57,365 bases of DNA from Sphingobacterium sp. UBA4616 (GCA_002386525.1 DGIS01000020.1:148798-206162), one strand, 5' to 3'; shown: positions 26,057 to 35,132, counted from the first letter of the stretch. Notes: generated by a model from the letters alone, not told the origin. Made by a program: numbers and translations.

Positions 26057-26971
26057 TTAGTCTACTGTGAAGCCGTATTTTCTGTAAATGAACTTCGCTG
26101 TCGGCGATTTCATGAATTTTAAAAAGTCATCGGCAGCCCGGGGATGTGGCGCTTTTTTTAACTTAGCAGCAACGTAGCTTGCATTAGTGTTGTAAGCATC
26201 CGGAATGATAATTCCTTCAACAGGATGACCAATGAGTTTTTGGTATACTACTTCTGAAGTCCAGACTGGAGCCGCGTCTGCCTGATTGTATAATATCCGC
26301 ATAGGGCTCTCGCGATGGTGAATCTTGGTTAGGTAAGTACTGCCATCTTTGACCTTATCTTCCATGATTTTCTTGACGAGTTGTTCGCCGCCCGCTTTTT
26401 TATAGGATGCTTTGATCTGTTCACCGATTCCTTCCCATTGAGGGTTAGGCATGCTAATACGAATATTTTCCTTTCCCAGATCATTCAATGTGCTGACATT
26501 GCCAGGATTTCCTGCTGGAACCATTAAACAGATATTGTTGTAGCAATAAACCTGTGTATAGCTGAAATAATCTGCCATTTCATTGATCGCTCTTTTACTT
26601 GCGGTATAAATATCTGGCTTATGTGTAAGGCGTAGATTACCTATCGTGATTGATCCGCCTTTAATCTGCTTAGCTAAAATGCCTGGTGGGAGTGTTTCAA
26701 CAAAAATACGCTCGTATTGTGGGTATTCTTTTTTGAATGATGCAAGTAGATCATCGACTACCATAAATTGATTGCCCGCGAAAAAAACGGTAAGCTGCGG
26801 ATTTTCGATATCACCATATAAGTCTGGAATATTATCTATCCCGGGTACCGTAAAATTCAGCGCCGATTCGGGTGGATTATTCCAAGGTGGGTCAAAACGA
26901 TGCTCTTGTGCTTTAATTTCCTGAGCTCCCAATAATGCGATTGTTAGACCAAGCAGTAGAAAATTTTTCAT
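26057..26971 (-). CDS. Periplasmic substrate-binding protein
   Basis: 304 aa with a signal peptide (MKNFLLLGLTIALLGAQEIKA) and a type II periplasmic-binding-protein fold: LTVFFAGNQF near residue 59, NNICLMVPAGNPGNVSTLND around 144-163, PVWTSEVVYQK near 233 and a C-terminal APHPRAADDFLKFMKSP helix typical of molybdate/sulfate-type binding proteins. It lies 5 bases after the DsrE gene and appears co-transcribed with a TsdA-like cytochrome. No permease or ATPase is beside it, so it may be a binding or sensing subunit. Ligand unknown; a sulfur oxyanion is an inference from context. Confidence 0.8.
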   Translation of the reverse strand: MKNFLLLGLTIALLGAQEIKAQEHRFDPPWNNPPESALNFTVPGIDNIPDLYGDIENPQLTVFFAGNQFMVVDDLLASFKKEYPQYERIFVETLPPGILAKQIKGGSITIGNLRLTHKPDIYTASKRAINEMADYFSYTQVYCYNNICLMVPAGNPGNVSTLNDLGKENIRISMPNPQWEGIGEQIKASYKKAGGEQLVKKIMEDKVKDGSTYLTKIHHRESPMRILYNQADAAPVWTSEVVYQKLIGHPVEGIIIPDAYNTNASYVAAKLKKAPHPRAADDFLKFMKSPTAKFIYRKYGFTVD

Positions 26972-26976
26972 TATAC

Positions 26977-27447
26977 TTATGGTTTAACGATAACCCAACC
27001 TTCATTTGCTCGTAAGATTAATTCACCATTGCCACTGGGTACGTAGCCTATAAAATCAAATAGCTCTTCTTTGGCAATATGTTTCTCTTCCAAAGTATTT
27101 AAGCATTGGGCTATGATAACACCTTTCTCTACCAGATCCTTCAATGGTTTCTCATACTGACTGTTCTTTTTTAAGTAAGCTTCTGTACCACCAGAAAATG
27201 CAACTAATTCAACCTGCAAGTGCCCCTTTAATCGCGGGTCTTTTAATACATTGTTAATATTACGGATTGCTTTTTCAATTGTTTTTGGATCATTACTGTC
27301 CAACTGATAGATCGCTTTATACGTTTTTTTCTTTGCAACAGCACCAGTGTATTGCTGATTATTGAGCAACAATTTGTTTTCCTGTGCTTTCGCTTGTATA
27401 GTCGTTATCGCTAAAAGAATACAAGCGATTGTAAATTGTTTTTTCAT
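26977..27447 (-). CDS. Exported DsrE-family protein
   Basis: 156 aa with a signal peptide (cleavage likely after IQAKAQ, residue 22) and a DsrE/DsrF-like fold. The domain is recognised by KAIYQLDSNDPKTIEKAIRN, the VELVAFSGG strand-turn and the Cys of VIIAQCLNTL (about residue 115), the position used for sulfur binding in the DsrE group. Export to the periplasm is unusual for classic DsrE sulfur-transfer subunits but common for this Bacteroidota subgroup. The neighbours (diheme cytochrome, binding protein) support a role with reduced sulfur compounds. Confidence 0.8.
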   Translation of the reverse strand: MKKQFTIACILLAITTIQAKAQENKLLLNNQQYTGAVAKKKTYKAIYQLDSNDPKTIEKAIRNINNVLKDPRLKGHLQVELVAFSGGTEAYLKKNSQYEKPLKDLVEKGVIIAQCLNTLEEKHIAKEELFDFIGYVPSGNGELILRANEGWVIVKP

Positions 27448-27478
27448 ATTTATTATTGATTTAATGGGGTGTCTACGG

Positions 27479-28459
27479 TTAGAAATTATAAGGACCGCGT
27501 TTATGTTGTTCTATGCTTATGTTATCGGCGTACGGGGGGTATGGGCTGTCTTTGGGCTTTCTGTTTAGATTGGGATAGTCCAATTGCTTATTTGATTTTT
27601 GGGGCCTATCGAAAGAATTGATATATGCTGCGACATCATAGGCCTCATCGTCCTTCAATTGCGGTGCGTCATAAGTTGCGCCCAAAGGCATATTAGCTTT
27701 GATAAAACGGGTAGCGGTAAGTAATCGTGCCATTCCAGCACCATCATTGTAGCTATCTTTTCCCCATAAGGGAGGATATTGATATCCTTTTCCAGCCACT
27801 TGCGGAAGACCTTGTCCATCCTTTCCATGACAGCTTGTACACTTGTTCTCAAAAACCAGCTGACCATGTTTCAAGTTTGCAGCGCGGTTGGGAATATCCA
27901 TTTTAATAAATCCTTGACCTGCCAGCCGACCCTTGGTAACGGTATTTACGCTAATATTCTTAATATAGGTGACGATAGCTCTCATCTCTTTGCTGTTTTC
28001 TGGTATGGCTCGGCCGTTCATGCTTCGCTCAAAACAACCATTAATACGTTCTTCGAGTGATTCAATCTTATTTTCCCGTGCGATATATGTTGGGAAAACA
28101 TTCGTGAGACCAACATATGGAGCCGCAAAAGCTTTTGTGCCACCATTGAGATGGCAGCTGCTACAGGCAAGCTTGTTCCCTATTTTGACTTCCCCATCAT
28201 AAAAATAATCGTAGGTTCTTTTAATTAGATGTTCACCATAACGGGCAATTTCGCCCTCGGGATTATCATTGAAGGAAATTCCTTTGAATTGGGAAACGTG
28301 GGTAACAAGCGAGTCGTTGCGTATTTCAAGAGAATCTGGTTCTCTTTGATGTCCCTCATATTTTAACGGAAATACACATAAAGTTGTACACGTAATGATC
28401 AATGCGACAATGATCCAGCTTAGGGCTTTTAAATAATTTGTCAGACTTTTATAATCCAT
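27479..28459 (-). CDS. Diheme cytochrome c, TsdA-like
   Basis: 326 aa, anchored or exported by an N-terminal hydrophobic segment (14-31). Two c-type heme sites are visible: CSSCH (99-103) and CTSCH (207-211). Between them INGCFERSMNG (139-149) places Cys142 39 residues after the first heme His, as in thiosulfate dehydrogenase TsdA, where a Cys ligates heme 1. Met257 in ANMPLG is the likely heme 2 ligand. The C-terminal PYPPYADNISIEQHKRGP is also typical. TsdA converts thiosulfate to tetrathionate or the reverse; activity and direction here are inferred. A LysR gene and dyad site lie directly upstream. Confidence 0.85.
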   Translation of the reverse strand: MDYKSLTNYLKALSWIIVALIITCTTLCVFPLKYEGHQREPDSLEIRNDSLVTHVSQFKGISFNDNPEGEIARYGEHLIKRTYDYFYDGEVKIGNKLACSSCHLNGGTKAFAAPYVGLTNVFPTYIARENKIESLEERINGCFERSMNGRAIPENSKEMRAIVTYIKNISVNTVTKGRLAGQGFIKMDIPNRAANLKHGQLVFENKCTSCHGKDGQGLPQVAGKGYQYPPLWGKDSYNDGAGMARLLTATRFIKANMPLGATYDAPQLKDDEAYDVAAYINSFDRPQKSNKQLDYPNLNRKPKDSPYPPYADNISIEQHKRGPYNF

Positions 28460-28477
28460 TACACTAATTTATTTGTA

Positions 28478-28509
28478 CAAATCTAGTTGCCTCAACCCCG
28501 AAATTAAAA
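28478..28509 (-). promoter_or_regulatory. Candidate promoter of the cytochrome-DsrE-binding protein operon
   Basis: TAGATTTG (28478-28485), exact TAnnTTTG, with only a weak TTTT at the -33 position (28506-28509, 20-base spacing). A poor -33 box with a dyad near -65 fits an activator-dependent promoter. The ATG is 18 bases downstream. Confidence 0.5.
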
Positions 28510-28527
28510 CCCCGTTTTTTTATGAGA

Positions 28528-28544
28528 TATAACCTTTAGTTATA
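28528..28544. promoter_or_regulatory. LysR-type operator candidate (T-N11-A dyad)
   Basis: TATAAC-CTTTA-GTTATA is a perfect 6-bp inverted repeat containing a T-N11-A core. Its centre is about 65 bases upstream of the predicted cytochrome transcription start, the usual recognition site of LysR activators. It overlaps the stop codon of the LysR gene and is followed by another ATAACC. Confidence 0.5.
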
Positions 28545-29442
28545 ACCCGAAGTTTTGTCGCAGGCAGAATTGTAGAAACTGATTAGGCGTGCCCGAAAGA
28601 CCTCCATACAAATGGGTAAAATAAAAGTAACGTTCTATTTTCAGTTGTGGAATATCGATAATGGTCAGCAAATTATTTAATACTTCTTTTTGAACCGTAT
28701 GAATAGACAAAAAAGCGAAGCTGTCGCGACGGGCTAGGTAGCCTTTTATACTCTCTGTTGAAGGTAAGATCATTTCTATATGTACTGCTGATAAGTTAAT
28801 GCGATTATCTTTTAGTGCGTTCTCAATAATTGTTCGTGTCCCCGAACCTTGTTCGCGTAGTACCAAAGGCAGTCGTGTCATGTCTGACAATGCAGGTTTT
28901 TTTAATTGTGCTAATAGTGGGTTTTTGCTATTTGTGACTAGGACGAGCTCATCCTTCATAAAAGGAATATATTTCAGGGCTCTATTGTCTGTAGAACCTT
29001 CAGTAATACCTAGGTCCAATGTTTTATCGATAAGTTGTTCTTCAATGCTGCGGCTATTGGATTGAAAAGACTCGATGCGATTGTTAGGATATTGCGTTAG
29101 AAAGTCGGCAAGTAAAGCTGGTAAAACGTATTGAGAAATAGTTGTACTAGCCCCTAAAATAAGTTTTCCTTTTCGGCCTTCCTGCAATTCTTGTATTTCT
29201 TGGCCAGCCTGATTATACAGCGTAATAATCTGTTGGGCATATTTATATAAAATTTGACCTGAATCAGTGAGGTTGAGGTTGTTTCCCTTTCTTTCGAAGA
29301 GCGGTACTCCGAGTTTCTTTTCCAGTTCTTGGATATTTTTGCTTACTGCAGGTTGCGAGATGAAAAGTGCCGAAGCAGTTTTGGTGAAATTAAGGTGTTG
29401 AGCTGCAGTATAAAAAACAATTAAGCGAAAATCAAAATCCAT
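28540..29442 (-). CDS. LysR-family transcriptional regulator
   Basis: 300 aa: N-terminal winged helix-turn-helix (residues 4-63, FTKTASALFISQPAVSKNIQELE) and a C-terminal substrate-binding domain of two lobes starting near residue 92. The effector domain keeps the LVLREQGSGTR motif seen in CysL/CysB-like regulators. The gene precedes the cytochrome-DsrE-binding protein operon on the same strand, and a T-N11-A dyad lies between, so it most likely activates that operon. The inducer is unknown. Confidence 0.9.
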   Translation of the reverse strand: MDFDFRLIVFYTAAQHLNFTKTASALFISQPAVSKNIQELEKKLGVPLFERKGNNLNLTDSGQILYKYAQQIITLYNQAGQEIQELQEGRKGKLILGASTTISQYVLPALLADFLTQYPNNRIESFQSNSRSIEEQLIDKTLDLGITEGSTDNRALKYIPFMKDELVLVTNSKNPLLAQLKKPALSDMTRLPLVLREQGSGTRTIIENALKDNRINLSAVHIEMILPSTESIKGYLARRDSFAFLSIHTVQKEVLNNLLTIIDIPQLKIERYFYFTHLYGGLSGTPNQFLQFCLRQNFGL

Positions 29443-29447
29443 AAAAC

Positions 29448-29488
29448 GATAAAAGGTTATTTCTAAAATTTAAAAATAACCCTTTATC
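29448..29488 (-). terminator. Long inverted repeat between dipeptidase and LysR genes
   Basis: GATAAAA-GGTTATTT at 29448-29462 mirrors AAATAACC-CTTTATC at 29474-29488, nearly 15 bp per arm. On the minus strand it is followed by T-rich sequence, so it can end the dipeptidase transcript. Because it lies 6 bases before the LysR start and carries the same GGTTAT/ATAACC words as the operator at 28528, it may also be an autoregulatory site. Confidence 0.5.
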
Positions 29489-29503
29489 TAATGAAAAACT
29501 AAA

Positions 29504-30874
29504 TTATTTACTTAGTTCTGCGTAATATTTATGAAATAATGGAATTGTTGAAATTCCCATGAGGTAATTCACAATACCATATTTTTCATTTGGCGAGTGT
29601 AGGTTGTCGCTATCCAAGCCAAAGCCCAAAAGCACTGTTTTTAAACCCAGTACTTCTTCAAAAAGAGCAACGATTGGAATAGAACCGCCGCCACGTGTAG
29701 GGATAGGCTGAACACCAAATGTTTCATGCAGGGCTTTTTCTGCAGCTTTGTAAGCGACGCTGTCGGTCGGTGTCACAACTGGTTCACCACCATGGTGAGG
29801 TTTGACCTCTACCTTCACATAATCTGGGGCAATAGCTTCAAAATGTTTTTTGAAAAGTTCTGTAATACGTTGGGAGTTTTGGTTTGGCACAAGGCGCATG
29901 GAGATTTTTGCATTCGCTTTCGAAGGCAATACGGTTTTGGCCCCTTCACCAATATATCCACCCCAAATGCCATTTACTTCTAAGGTTGGGCGAATACCGG
30001 TACGTTCTAGTGTCGTAAAGCCTTTCTCTCCCCAGACATTTTGAATACCAAGGTCTGCTTTGTATTCTTCAATGTCAAAAGGCGCTTCATTTAATGCTTT
30101 GCGTTCTTCAGTAGTTAATTCGACAACGTCATCATAGAATCCTGGAATAGCGATATGATTGTTCTCATCATGTAACGACGCGATCAGTTTTGCTAATATT
30201 GTCGCCGGATTGGCAACAGCTCCTCCATATACGCCGGAGTGTAGATCTCTGTTCGGACCAGTAACTTCCACTTCGACATAAGAAAGCCCACGTAAGCCAG
30301 TTTCTAAGGAAGGTTGCTCCATGCTAATCATCGATGTGTCCGAAATAACGATAACATCAGCTTTCAGTCTTTCTGTATTTTCTTTAACGAAGGTACCTAA
30401 ATTGACTGAGCCAACTTCCTCTTCACCCTCAATCATAAATTTGACGTTACATGCCAAGGCATTATTTTTAATCATGTATTCGAAGGCTTTTACATGCATA
30501 TAAAATTGACCCTTGTCGTCGGCAGAACCACGTGCATAAATTTTGCCATCACGGACTGTCGGTTCGAAAGGAGGGGTATCCCACAACTCATATGGATCAG
30601 CAGGTTGTACGTCGTAATGCCCATAAGTCAATACAGTAGGTAGCGCCGGGTCAATAATTTTTTCTCCATAAACGATTGGATTACCAGCAGTAGGACAAAC
30701 TTCTACATTGTCGGCTCCTGCTTCACGCAATTTCTGAGCAACAAATTCAGCAGTCTTCTCCACATCTCCTTTAAATTTAGGATCAGCACTTACTGACGGT
30801 AAACGCAATAAATCAAACAACTCATCTAAAAAACGTTGCTTGTTTGCTTCTACATATTCTTTAATGTTTTGCAT
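29504..30874 (-). CDS. M20-family metallodipeptidase
   Basis: 456-aa cytoplasmic zinc peptidase. Metal-site motifs: YGHYDVQPAD (His86), RGSADDKGQ (Asp119), IEGEEEVGS (Glu151 base, Glu152), an Asp in VISDTS and the C-terminal LHSPNEKYG His. A dimerisation lid domain lies between about residues 205 and 360. The ATG at 30874 (MQNIKEYVE) is chosen over one 10 codons earlier because it matches relatives and leaves room for the promoter. Substrates are probably dipeptides; exact specificity is not visible. Confidence 0.92.
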   Translation of the reverse strand: MQNIKEYVEANKQRFLDELFDLLRLPSVSADPKFKGDVEKTAEFVAQKLREAGADNVEVCPTAGNPIVYGEKIIDPALPTVLTYGHYDVQPADPYELWDTPPFEPTVRDGKIYARGSADDKGQFYMHVKAFEYMIKNNALACNVKFMIEGEEEVGSVNLGTFVKENTERLKADVIVISDTSMISMEQPSLETGLRGLSYVEVEVTGPNRDLHSGVYGGAVANPATILAKLIASLHDENNHIAIPGFYDDVVELTTEERKALNEAPFDIEEYKADLGIQNVWGEKGFTTLERTGIRPTLEVNGIWGGYIGEGAKTVLPSKANAKISMRLVPNQNSQRITELFKKHFEAIAPDYVKVEVKPHHGGEPVVTPTDSVAYKAAEKALHETFGVQPIPTRGGGSIPIVALFEEVLGLKTVLLGFGLDSDNLHSPNEKYGIVNYLMGISTIPLFHKYYAELSK

Positions 30875-30891
30875 ATTGTTTGTGTTTGAAA

Positions 30892-30923
30892 CAAATTTAC
30901 ACAAATCGACACATTTAACTCAA
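30892..30923 (-). promoter_or_regulatory. Promoter of the dipeptidase gene
   Basis: TTGA (30920-30923), 20 bases, then TAAATTTG (30892-30899), exact TAnnTTTG; ATG 17 bases downstream. This placement argues for the shorter start at 30874. Confidence 0.5.
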
Positions 30924-30957
30924 TTTGTTGTAACCTTTTCGGGAATGATGGTGACTA

Positions 30958-31296
30958 ATGAGTAAACTAATTCAAATAATTATGGAAAAGCAATCAGTAG
31001 GAGCCATTTTGGGGATCGGGTTATTTACATGTATCACCCTGTGTGTTTATTTTATTATGCGCTATCGGAGTACCGCAGTACATGTTCCCGGCGAGAGCAG
31101 AAAAAGGGAGCCTATAGATTGGCAAAAGCCGGGGATTTTGGTTCTAGGTATCGGAATTGGTTTATTCATTGTCGGTGTATTGGACAATTATATCAAGACT
31201 GATTTGCCGGATTCACTCGCCGTAGCAATTTTGATTATTTCTGCAGGGCTTGCAATGATAATTGCTAACCGATTGGATAAAAAACGCGATATTTAA
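30958..31296 (+). CDS. Small membrane protein preceding an ECF sigma factor
   Basis: 112 aa with three hydrophobic segments (about residues 13-33, 59-75 and 84-101) and a basic cytosolic-looking middle (RKREPIDWQKP). Met9 (30982) is an alternative start. It resembles the DUF6249-type membrane proteins found beside sigma factors in Bacteroidota, but that family call is from memory and uncertain. Its stop is 7 bases before the sigma-factor start, so they form one transcription unit, and a role in the sigma circuit is plausible. Confidence 0.7.
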   Translation: MSKLIQIIMEKQSVGAILGIGLFTCITLCVYFIMRYRSTAVHVPGESRKREPIDWQKPGILVLGIGIGLFIVGVLDNYIKTDLPDSLAVAILIISAGLAMIIANRLDKKRDI

Positions 31297-31303
31297 CCCA
31301 CCA

Positions 31304-31855
31304 ATGGATGAGATCTATATTCGGAAAGTTCTGTCAGGTGACGTGGAGTCTTATCGTTATTTTATAAAAACGTATAAGGATATGGCATTTTCTGTCGCTC
31401 TTTCTATTGTAAAGGAAGAGCATTTGGCAGAAGATGCCGTTCAGGAAGCATTTATAAAGTGCTATCAATCGCTGTCATCCTTTAAAGGAAAATCCAAATT
31501 TAGTACCTGGTTTTACCGGATTGTGGTGCATGTGGCTTTTAATGCCATTCGCCATAAGAAACTAGACCTGGTCAATTTTGATCTATCCCATCATGACACG
31601 TCGCATGAGGATTCTGTATTGGATGAAATAATCGAACATGAAAGAAAAGAAATGATCAACGATGCACTCACTATTCTGCCTGCCCGGGAGTCTGTTGCGT
31701 TACGCTTATTCTATCTCGAAGAACAGTCGATGGATGAAATTCAGGAAATTATGGGGTGGACATTAGCAAATACAAAAGTGATCTTGCACCGGGGCCGTAA
31801 AAATATGCAGATCATATTGAGTCAGTTAATTAAAAAAGCAGAATATTATGGATAA
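31304..31855 (+). CDS. ECF-type RNA polymerase sigma factor
   Basis: 183 aa. Region 2 is visible as HLAEDAVQEAFIKCY followed by KFSTWFYRIV (about residues 43-78); region 4 as LPARESVALRLF and MGWTLANTKVILHRGRKNM near the C-terminus, a helix-turn-helix for -35-type recognition. The start at 31304 (MDEIYIRK) is preferred to an upstream in-frame ATG inside the previous gene. Its stop overlaps the next gene by 8 bases, the usual arrangement for a sigma/anti-sigma pair. Confidence 0.93.
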   Translation: MDEIYIRKVLSGDVESYRYFIKTYKDMAFSVALSIVKEEHLAEDAVQEAFIKCYQSLSSFKGKSKFSTWFYRIVVHVAFNAIRHKKLDLVNFDLSHHDTSHEDSVLDEIIEHERKEMINDALTILPARESVALRLFYLEEQSMDEIQEIMGWTLANTKVILHRGRKNMQIILSQLIKKAEYYG

Positions 31856-32204
31856 GCAGCATGAAAAATTCAGTAAGGTTATGCAAATGAGCAAAGTAGA
31901 AGTGCCATTCGACGATTTTGAACAACGGATCATGGGTAGTATTGCAGCACTTGAGAAAAATAGAGAGAAAGCGCTGTCAAATAAAAAATATGCAATTACA
32001 TTTTTTCTCCTGGGAACCGTTTGCGGAATCATGTTGAATAACTATCTCATGGCCAAAATTGAACTGGCGGACATAAACCCAAATCTTAAAAATTATAGTG
32101 GGATAGCTTGCCAAATATCTTTTGCCGTGTTGATATGTTTCTTCTGTCTCCAGTTGTGGCAGTTGATCTATATGCAACAGAAGAAACATTATCCATTATC
32201 GTAA
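31848..32204 (+). CDS. Membrane protein, possible anti-sigma factor
   Basis: 118 aa. A hydrophilic N-terminus of about 47 residues (VPFDDFEQRIMGSIAALEKNRE) precedes two membrane spans (about 50-68 and 85-107). This is the topology of small anti-sigma proteins that hold a sigma factor at the membrane, though no zinc-binding HxxxCxxC motif is present. The 8-base overlap with the sigma gene suggests translational coupling. The anti-sigma role is inferred from position and topology only. Confidence 0.65.
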   Translation: MDKQHEKFSKVMQMSKVEVPFDDFEQRIMGSIAALEKNREKALSNKKYAITFFLLGTVCGIMLNNYLMAKIELADINPNLKNYSGIACQISFAVLICFFCLQLWQLIYMQQKKHYPLS

Positions 32205-32390
32205 AAAGTCCTTTTTTGGTAGAATATACAGGATCTGAGTTTTTGCGAAATGGACTTTCTTGTTTCCGTCGATTACTTGAGCTAGATGCGAGAATCCATC
32301 TTTCAAGAAATAAAATTAAATTTACTGTAACAAAACATTGGTTTTATCTACTAATGTTATATTTATAATAATTCACTATCCAACAATTTT

Positions 32391-35114
32391 ATGAGAAGAG
32401 TTTTACAAATGCTCTTATTTTTTATTTTTGCTATTCCTGGTCTGGCCTTAGGTCAATCCAAGATTGCTGGAAAAATAAGTGATGTAAAGGACCAATTAAA
32501 GTTATCAGACGCAACAATCATGCTGTTGACTGCTAAAGACTCTATATTAACAGGCTTTACGAGATCTGACGAAAATGGTCTGTTTTCCTTAGCCAAGCCC
32601 GATACAGGATCTTATGTGCTGATTGTGAGTTATCCCAAGTATGGCGATTTTTATACGGAGATTCAACCTGGTGTGGATTACTCCAGATTGGCTATTGGTA
32701 TGACAAATACAGCTACATTATTACAAGAGGTTATCGTTACTGGCCGTATTCCGATTACAATTAAAGGCGATACCACAGAATATGATGCCGGTAGCTTTAA
32801 AGTGGAAAAAAATGCCAAGGTCGAAGATTTGCTAAAAGCTTTGCCCGGAATCACCGTTGATGCGTCCGGAAAGATTACTGCACAAGGTAAAACAGTGAAG
32901 AGAGTATTGGTAGACGGAGAGGAGTTTTTTGGCGACGATCCGACCTTGGTGACGCGCAATATCCGATCGGATATGGTGGATAAAGTTCAGGTTTACGAGA
33001 AAAAATCAGAACAGGCCGAGCGAACTGGGGTGGATGATGGTCAGCGTGAGCAAACCATCAATGTTAAGTTGAAGGACGGTTCCAAAAACGGTATGTTTGG
33101 GAAAGCACTTGTTGGAGTGGGAACCGACGACTACTATATGGGGCAATTGATGCTGAACAAATTTAAGGGAGCACAGAAAATATCCTTATATGGGCTTTTT
33201 GGTAACAATGGTACAACGAGCATGAATTGGCAGGATGCACAAAAGTATGGTGGTGATTCGGGGGTATCTTATGGTGAAGACGGATCGATGAGCTGGTCCA
33301 GTTTTACAGATCCTTTTTCAGGAGAAGGGGTAGTTGGTGTACCTAAGGCTATAAATTCGGGCGTTAACTTCTCGGATAAATTTGATAAGGATAAACATAC
33401 AGTTAACATGAATTACAAATATGGACGATTGAGCAGCGATGGAAATGATGAAACGATTATGAGCGGTTTGATCAATAACAAATCAGTGAAGAATGTCGAT
33501 ACTGAAAATGACCAGCATCGTGCCAATCTGAAATATGATCTGAAATTAGATTCATCAAATCTGCTGACCATACGAGGTGGAGCATCAAGAAAGAATCTTT
33601 GGTCAGATAACAAACGTGAAGCTTATCAGTTTGGCCAAGACGCAGATACAACCATTGCCGAGAATACAAGGGAATTGGTGAAAAATAACATCAACGAGTT
33701 CAACTTTAGCGCCTATTTTACCCATAAATTCAAGAAAAAAGGACGCTCTTTTACATTTGATGGTCAATGGAAAAGAAATGAGATGAAAGGTACTGGGCAT
33801 CTCAACTCCGATCTGAGAAATTATGGCCTAAAAACAGATTCATTGACAGATCAAAGTAAGGTGCGCAATAATACAAGCGATGTGCTGAGTGCTTCAATTT
33901 CCTATACCGAACCCTTATCCAAAATTTGGAATCTTGTTGTCGGAACAGGAATTGAGCAGAGCAGCAGTAGTTCTTTAGTGGAATCTTTCAATAATGATGG
34001 ACAGGGGAATTATAATCAATTGGACCGCCGGTTCAGTAATAACTATGATTTTGATCGCAACAGTAGTCAATACAAATTAGCCATAGTTCATACCACTGAA
34101 AAATTTAAGTTCACGGTTGCTAACAATTTCAATAATGACAAACTGAAACAGTTCAATAACTATACGATCCAAGGAATTACGAGAAGCTACTTTACGTATA
34201 ATCCAAATGTAAGTGCAGGCTATTCTTTTACGAAAAGTAAGGGTTTATGGTTGAACTATACCGGTAAAAATCAATTGCCTTCCATGAGTCAAATTCAACC
34301 GATCTTAGATAACTCAGATCAGATTAACCGTTATTTAGGGAATGAAAACTTAAAACCATCATTTAGGAATTCATTGAATTTGAATTATAACTCTTTCCGT
34401 GTATTGAGTGGAAATTATCTCTATGTCGGAGGTAATATTTCTACAGAAAAGAATCCAATTACGCAGAATATTGATACGCTAAAAGGAATAAACACTTATA
34501 CTTGGAATAATGTGGTGGGCAAAACAAATACTTCCCTGAATGTCTGGTCTGGAGTTTACTTCAAATTGAGCAAAAAACTAGGACTGTCAAATTCACCACA
34601 GTTTTATGTGAATATGAGTGACAACTATAATATGTTCAATCACCAATTGAATAAAGTAAATACGACGAATTTCAATTTTACGTATAATTTCAAGAGAGAT
34701 ACCAAAACTGGTCTAAATTTCGATCTGAACTTTAGTCCACAATATCGTTTGATGAAATCAAGTTTGGAACGCAATACCAACAGCAACGGTTTTGTATTTG
34801 CTTCCAATGGAAGTGTGGAGTATTTTTTCAACAAAACATTTAAGGTTTATACCAATTATACCTACTCCTATGAAGCAGCTACAAAAGCATTTGACGAGAA
34901 GTTTGAGCAGTTTCTGTTGCATCCGGGTGTGAGTAAGAAATTCTTGAAAGACGAATCATTGGTCTTGGATTTTATGATCAACGATATTCTTAATCAGAAT
35001 AAAGGCTTTAGCCGCTCGGCATCGACTTCTGTCTTCACCCAACGCCGGTATGATACGATACGCAGATATTATATGCTTAAACTATCATGGGATTTTACAA
35101 AAATGTTTTTATAA
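32391..35114 (+). CDS. Outer-membrane beta-barrel protein with carboxypeptidase-like N-terminal domain
   Basis: 907 aa: signal peptide (1-22, ending ALGQ), carboxypeptidase-regulatory-like domain (about 24-105), a plug-like segment with LLQEVIVTGR, LLKALPGITVD and VKRVLVDGEEFFGDDP (about 110-185), then a large barrel ending in an aromatic strand (YMLKLSWDFTKMF). It is a TonB-receptor-like protein of the OMP_b-brl_3 type usually found in pairs with GLPGLI proteins. The preceding sigma operon is 186 bases upstream; the gene may be its target. The transported or displayed substrate is unknown. Confidence 0.9.
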   Translation: MRRVLQMLLFFIFAIPGLALGQSKIAGKISDVKDQLKLSDATIMLLTAKDSILTGFTRSDENGLFSLAKPDTGSYVLIVSYPKYGDFYTEIQPGVDYSRLAIGMTNTATLLQEVIVTGRIPITIKGDTTEYDAGSFKVEKNAKVEDLLKALPGITVDASGKITAQGKTVKRVLVDGEEFFGDDPTLVTRNIRSDMVDKVQVYEKKSEQAERTGVDDGQREQTINVKLKDGSKNGMFGKALVGVGTDDYYMGQLMLNKFKGAQKISLYGLFGNNGTTSMNWQDAQKYGGDSGVSYGEDGSMSWSSFTDPFSGEGVVGVPKAINSGVNFSDKFDKDKHTVNMNYKYGRLSSDGNDETIMSGLINNKSVKNVDTENDQHRANLKYDLKLDSSNLLTIRGGASRKNLWSDNKREAYQFGQDADTTIAENTRELVKNNINEFNFSAYFTHKFKKKGRSFTFDGQWKRNEMKGTGHLNSDLRNYGLKTDSLTDQSKVRNNTSDVLSASISYTEPLSKIWNLVVGTGIEQSSSSSLVESFNNDGQGNYNQLDRRFSNNYDFDRNSSQYKLAIVHTTEKFKFTVANNFNNDKLKQFNNYTIQGITRSYFTYNPNVSAGYSFTKSKGLWLNYTGKNQLPSMSQIQPILDNSDQINRYLGNENLKPSFRNSLNLNYNSFRVLSGNYLYVGGNISTEKNPITQNIDTLKGINTYTWNNVVGKTNTSLNVWSGVYFKLSKKLGLSNSPQFYVNMSDNYNMFNHQLNKVNTTNFNFTYNFKRDTKTGLNFDLNFSPQYRLMKSSLERNTNSNGFVFASNGSVEYFFNKTFKVYTNYTYSYEAATKAFDEKFEQFLLHPGVSKKFLKDESLVLDFMINDILNQNKGFSRSASTSVFTQRRYDTIRRYYMLKLSWDFTKMFL

Positions 35115-35132
35115 AATATTAAGCAAGATACA

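Noticed and set aside
28501..28515. CCCCG repeat next to the cytochrome promoter as an operator
   Set aside because: A short direct repeat without symmetry; the T-N11-A dyad nearby explains regulation better.
32108..32368. 86-codon plus-strand ORF after the possible anti-sigma gene
   Set aside because: Overlaps the end of the anti-sigma-like frame and its product resembles no family; probably chance.
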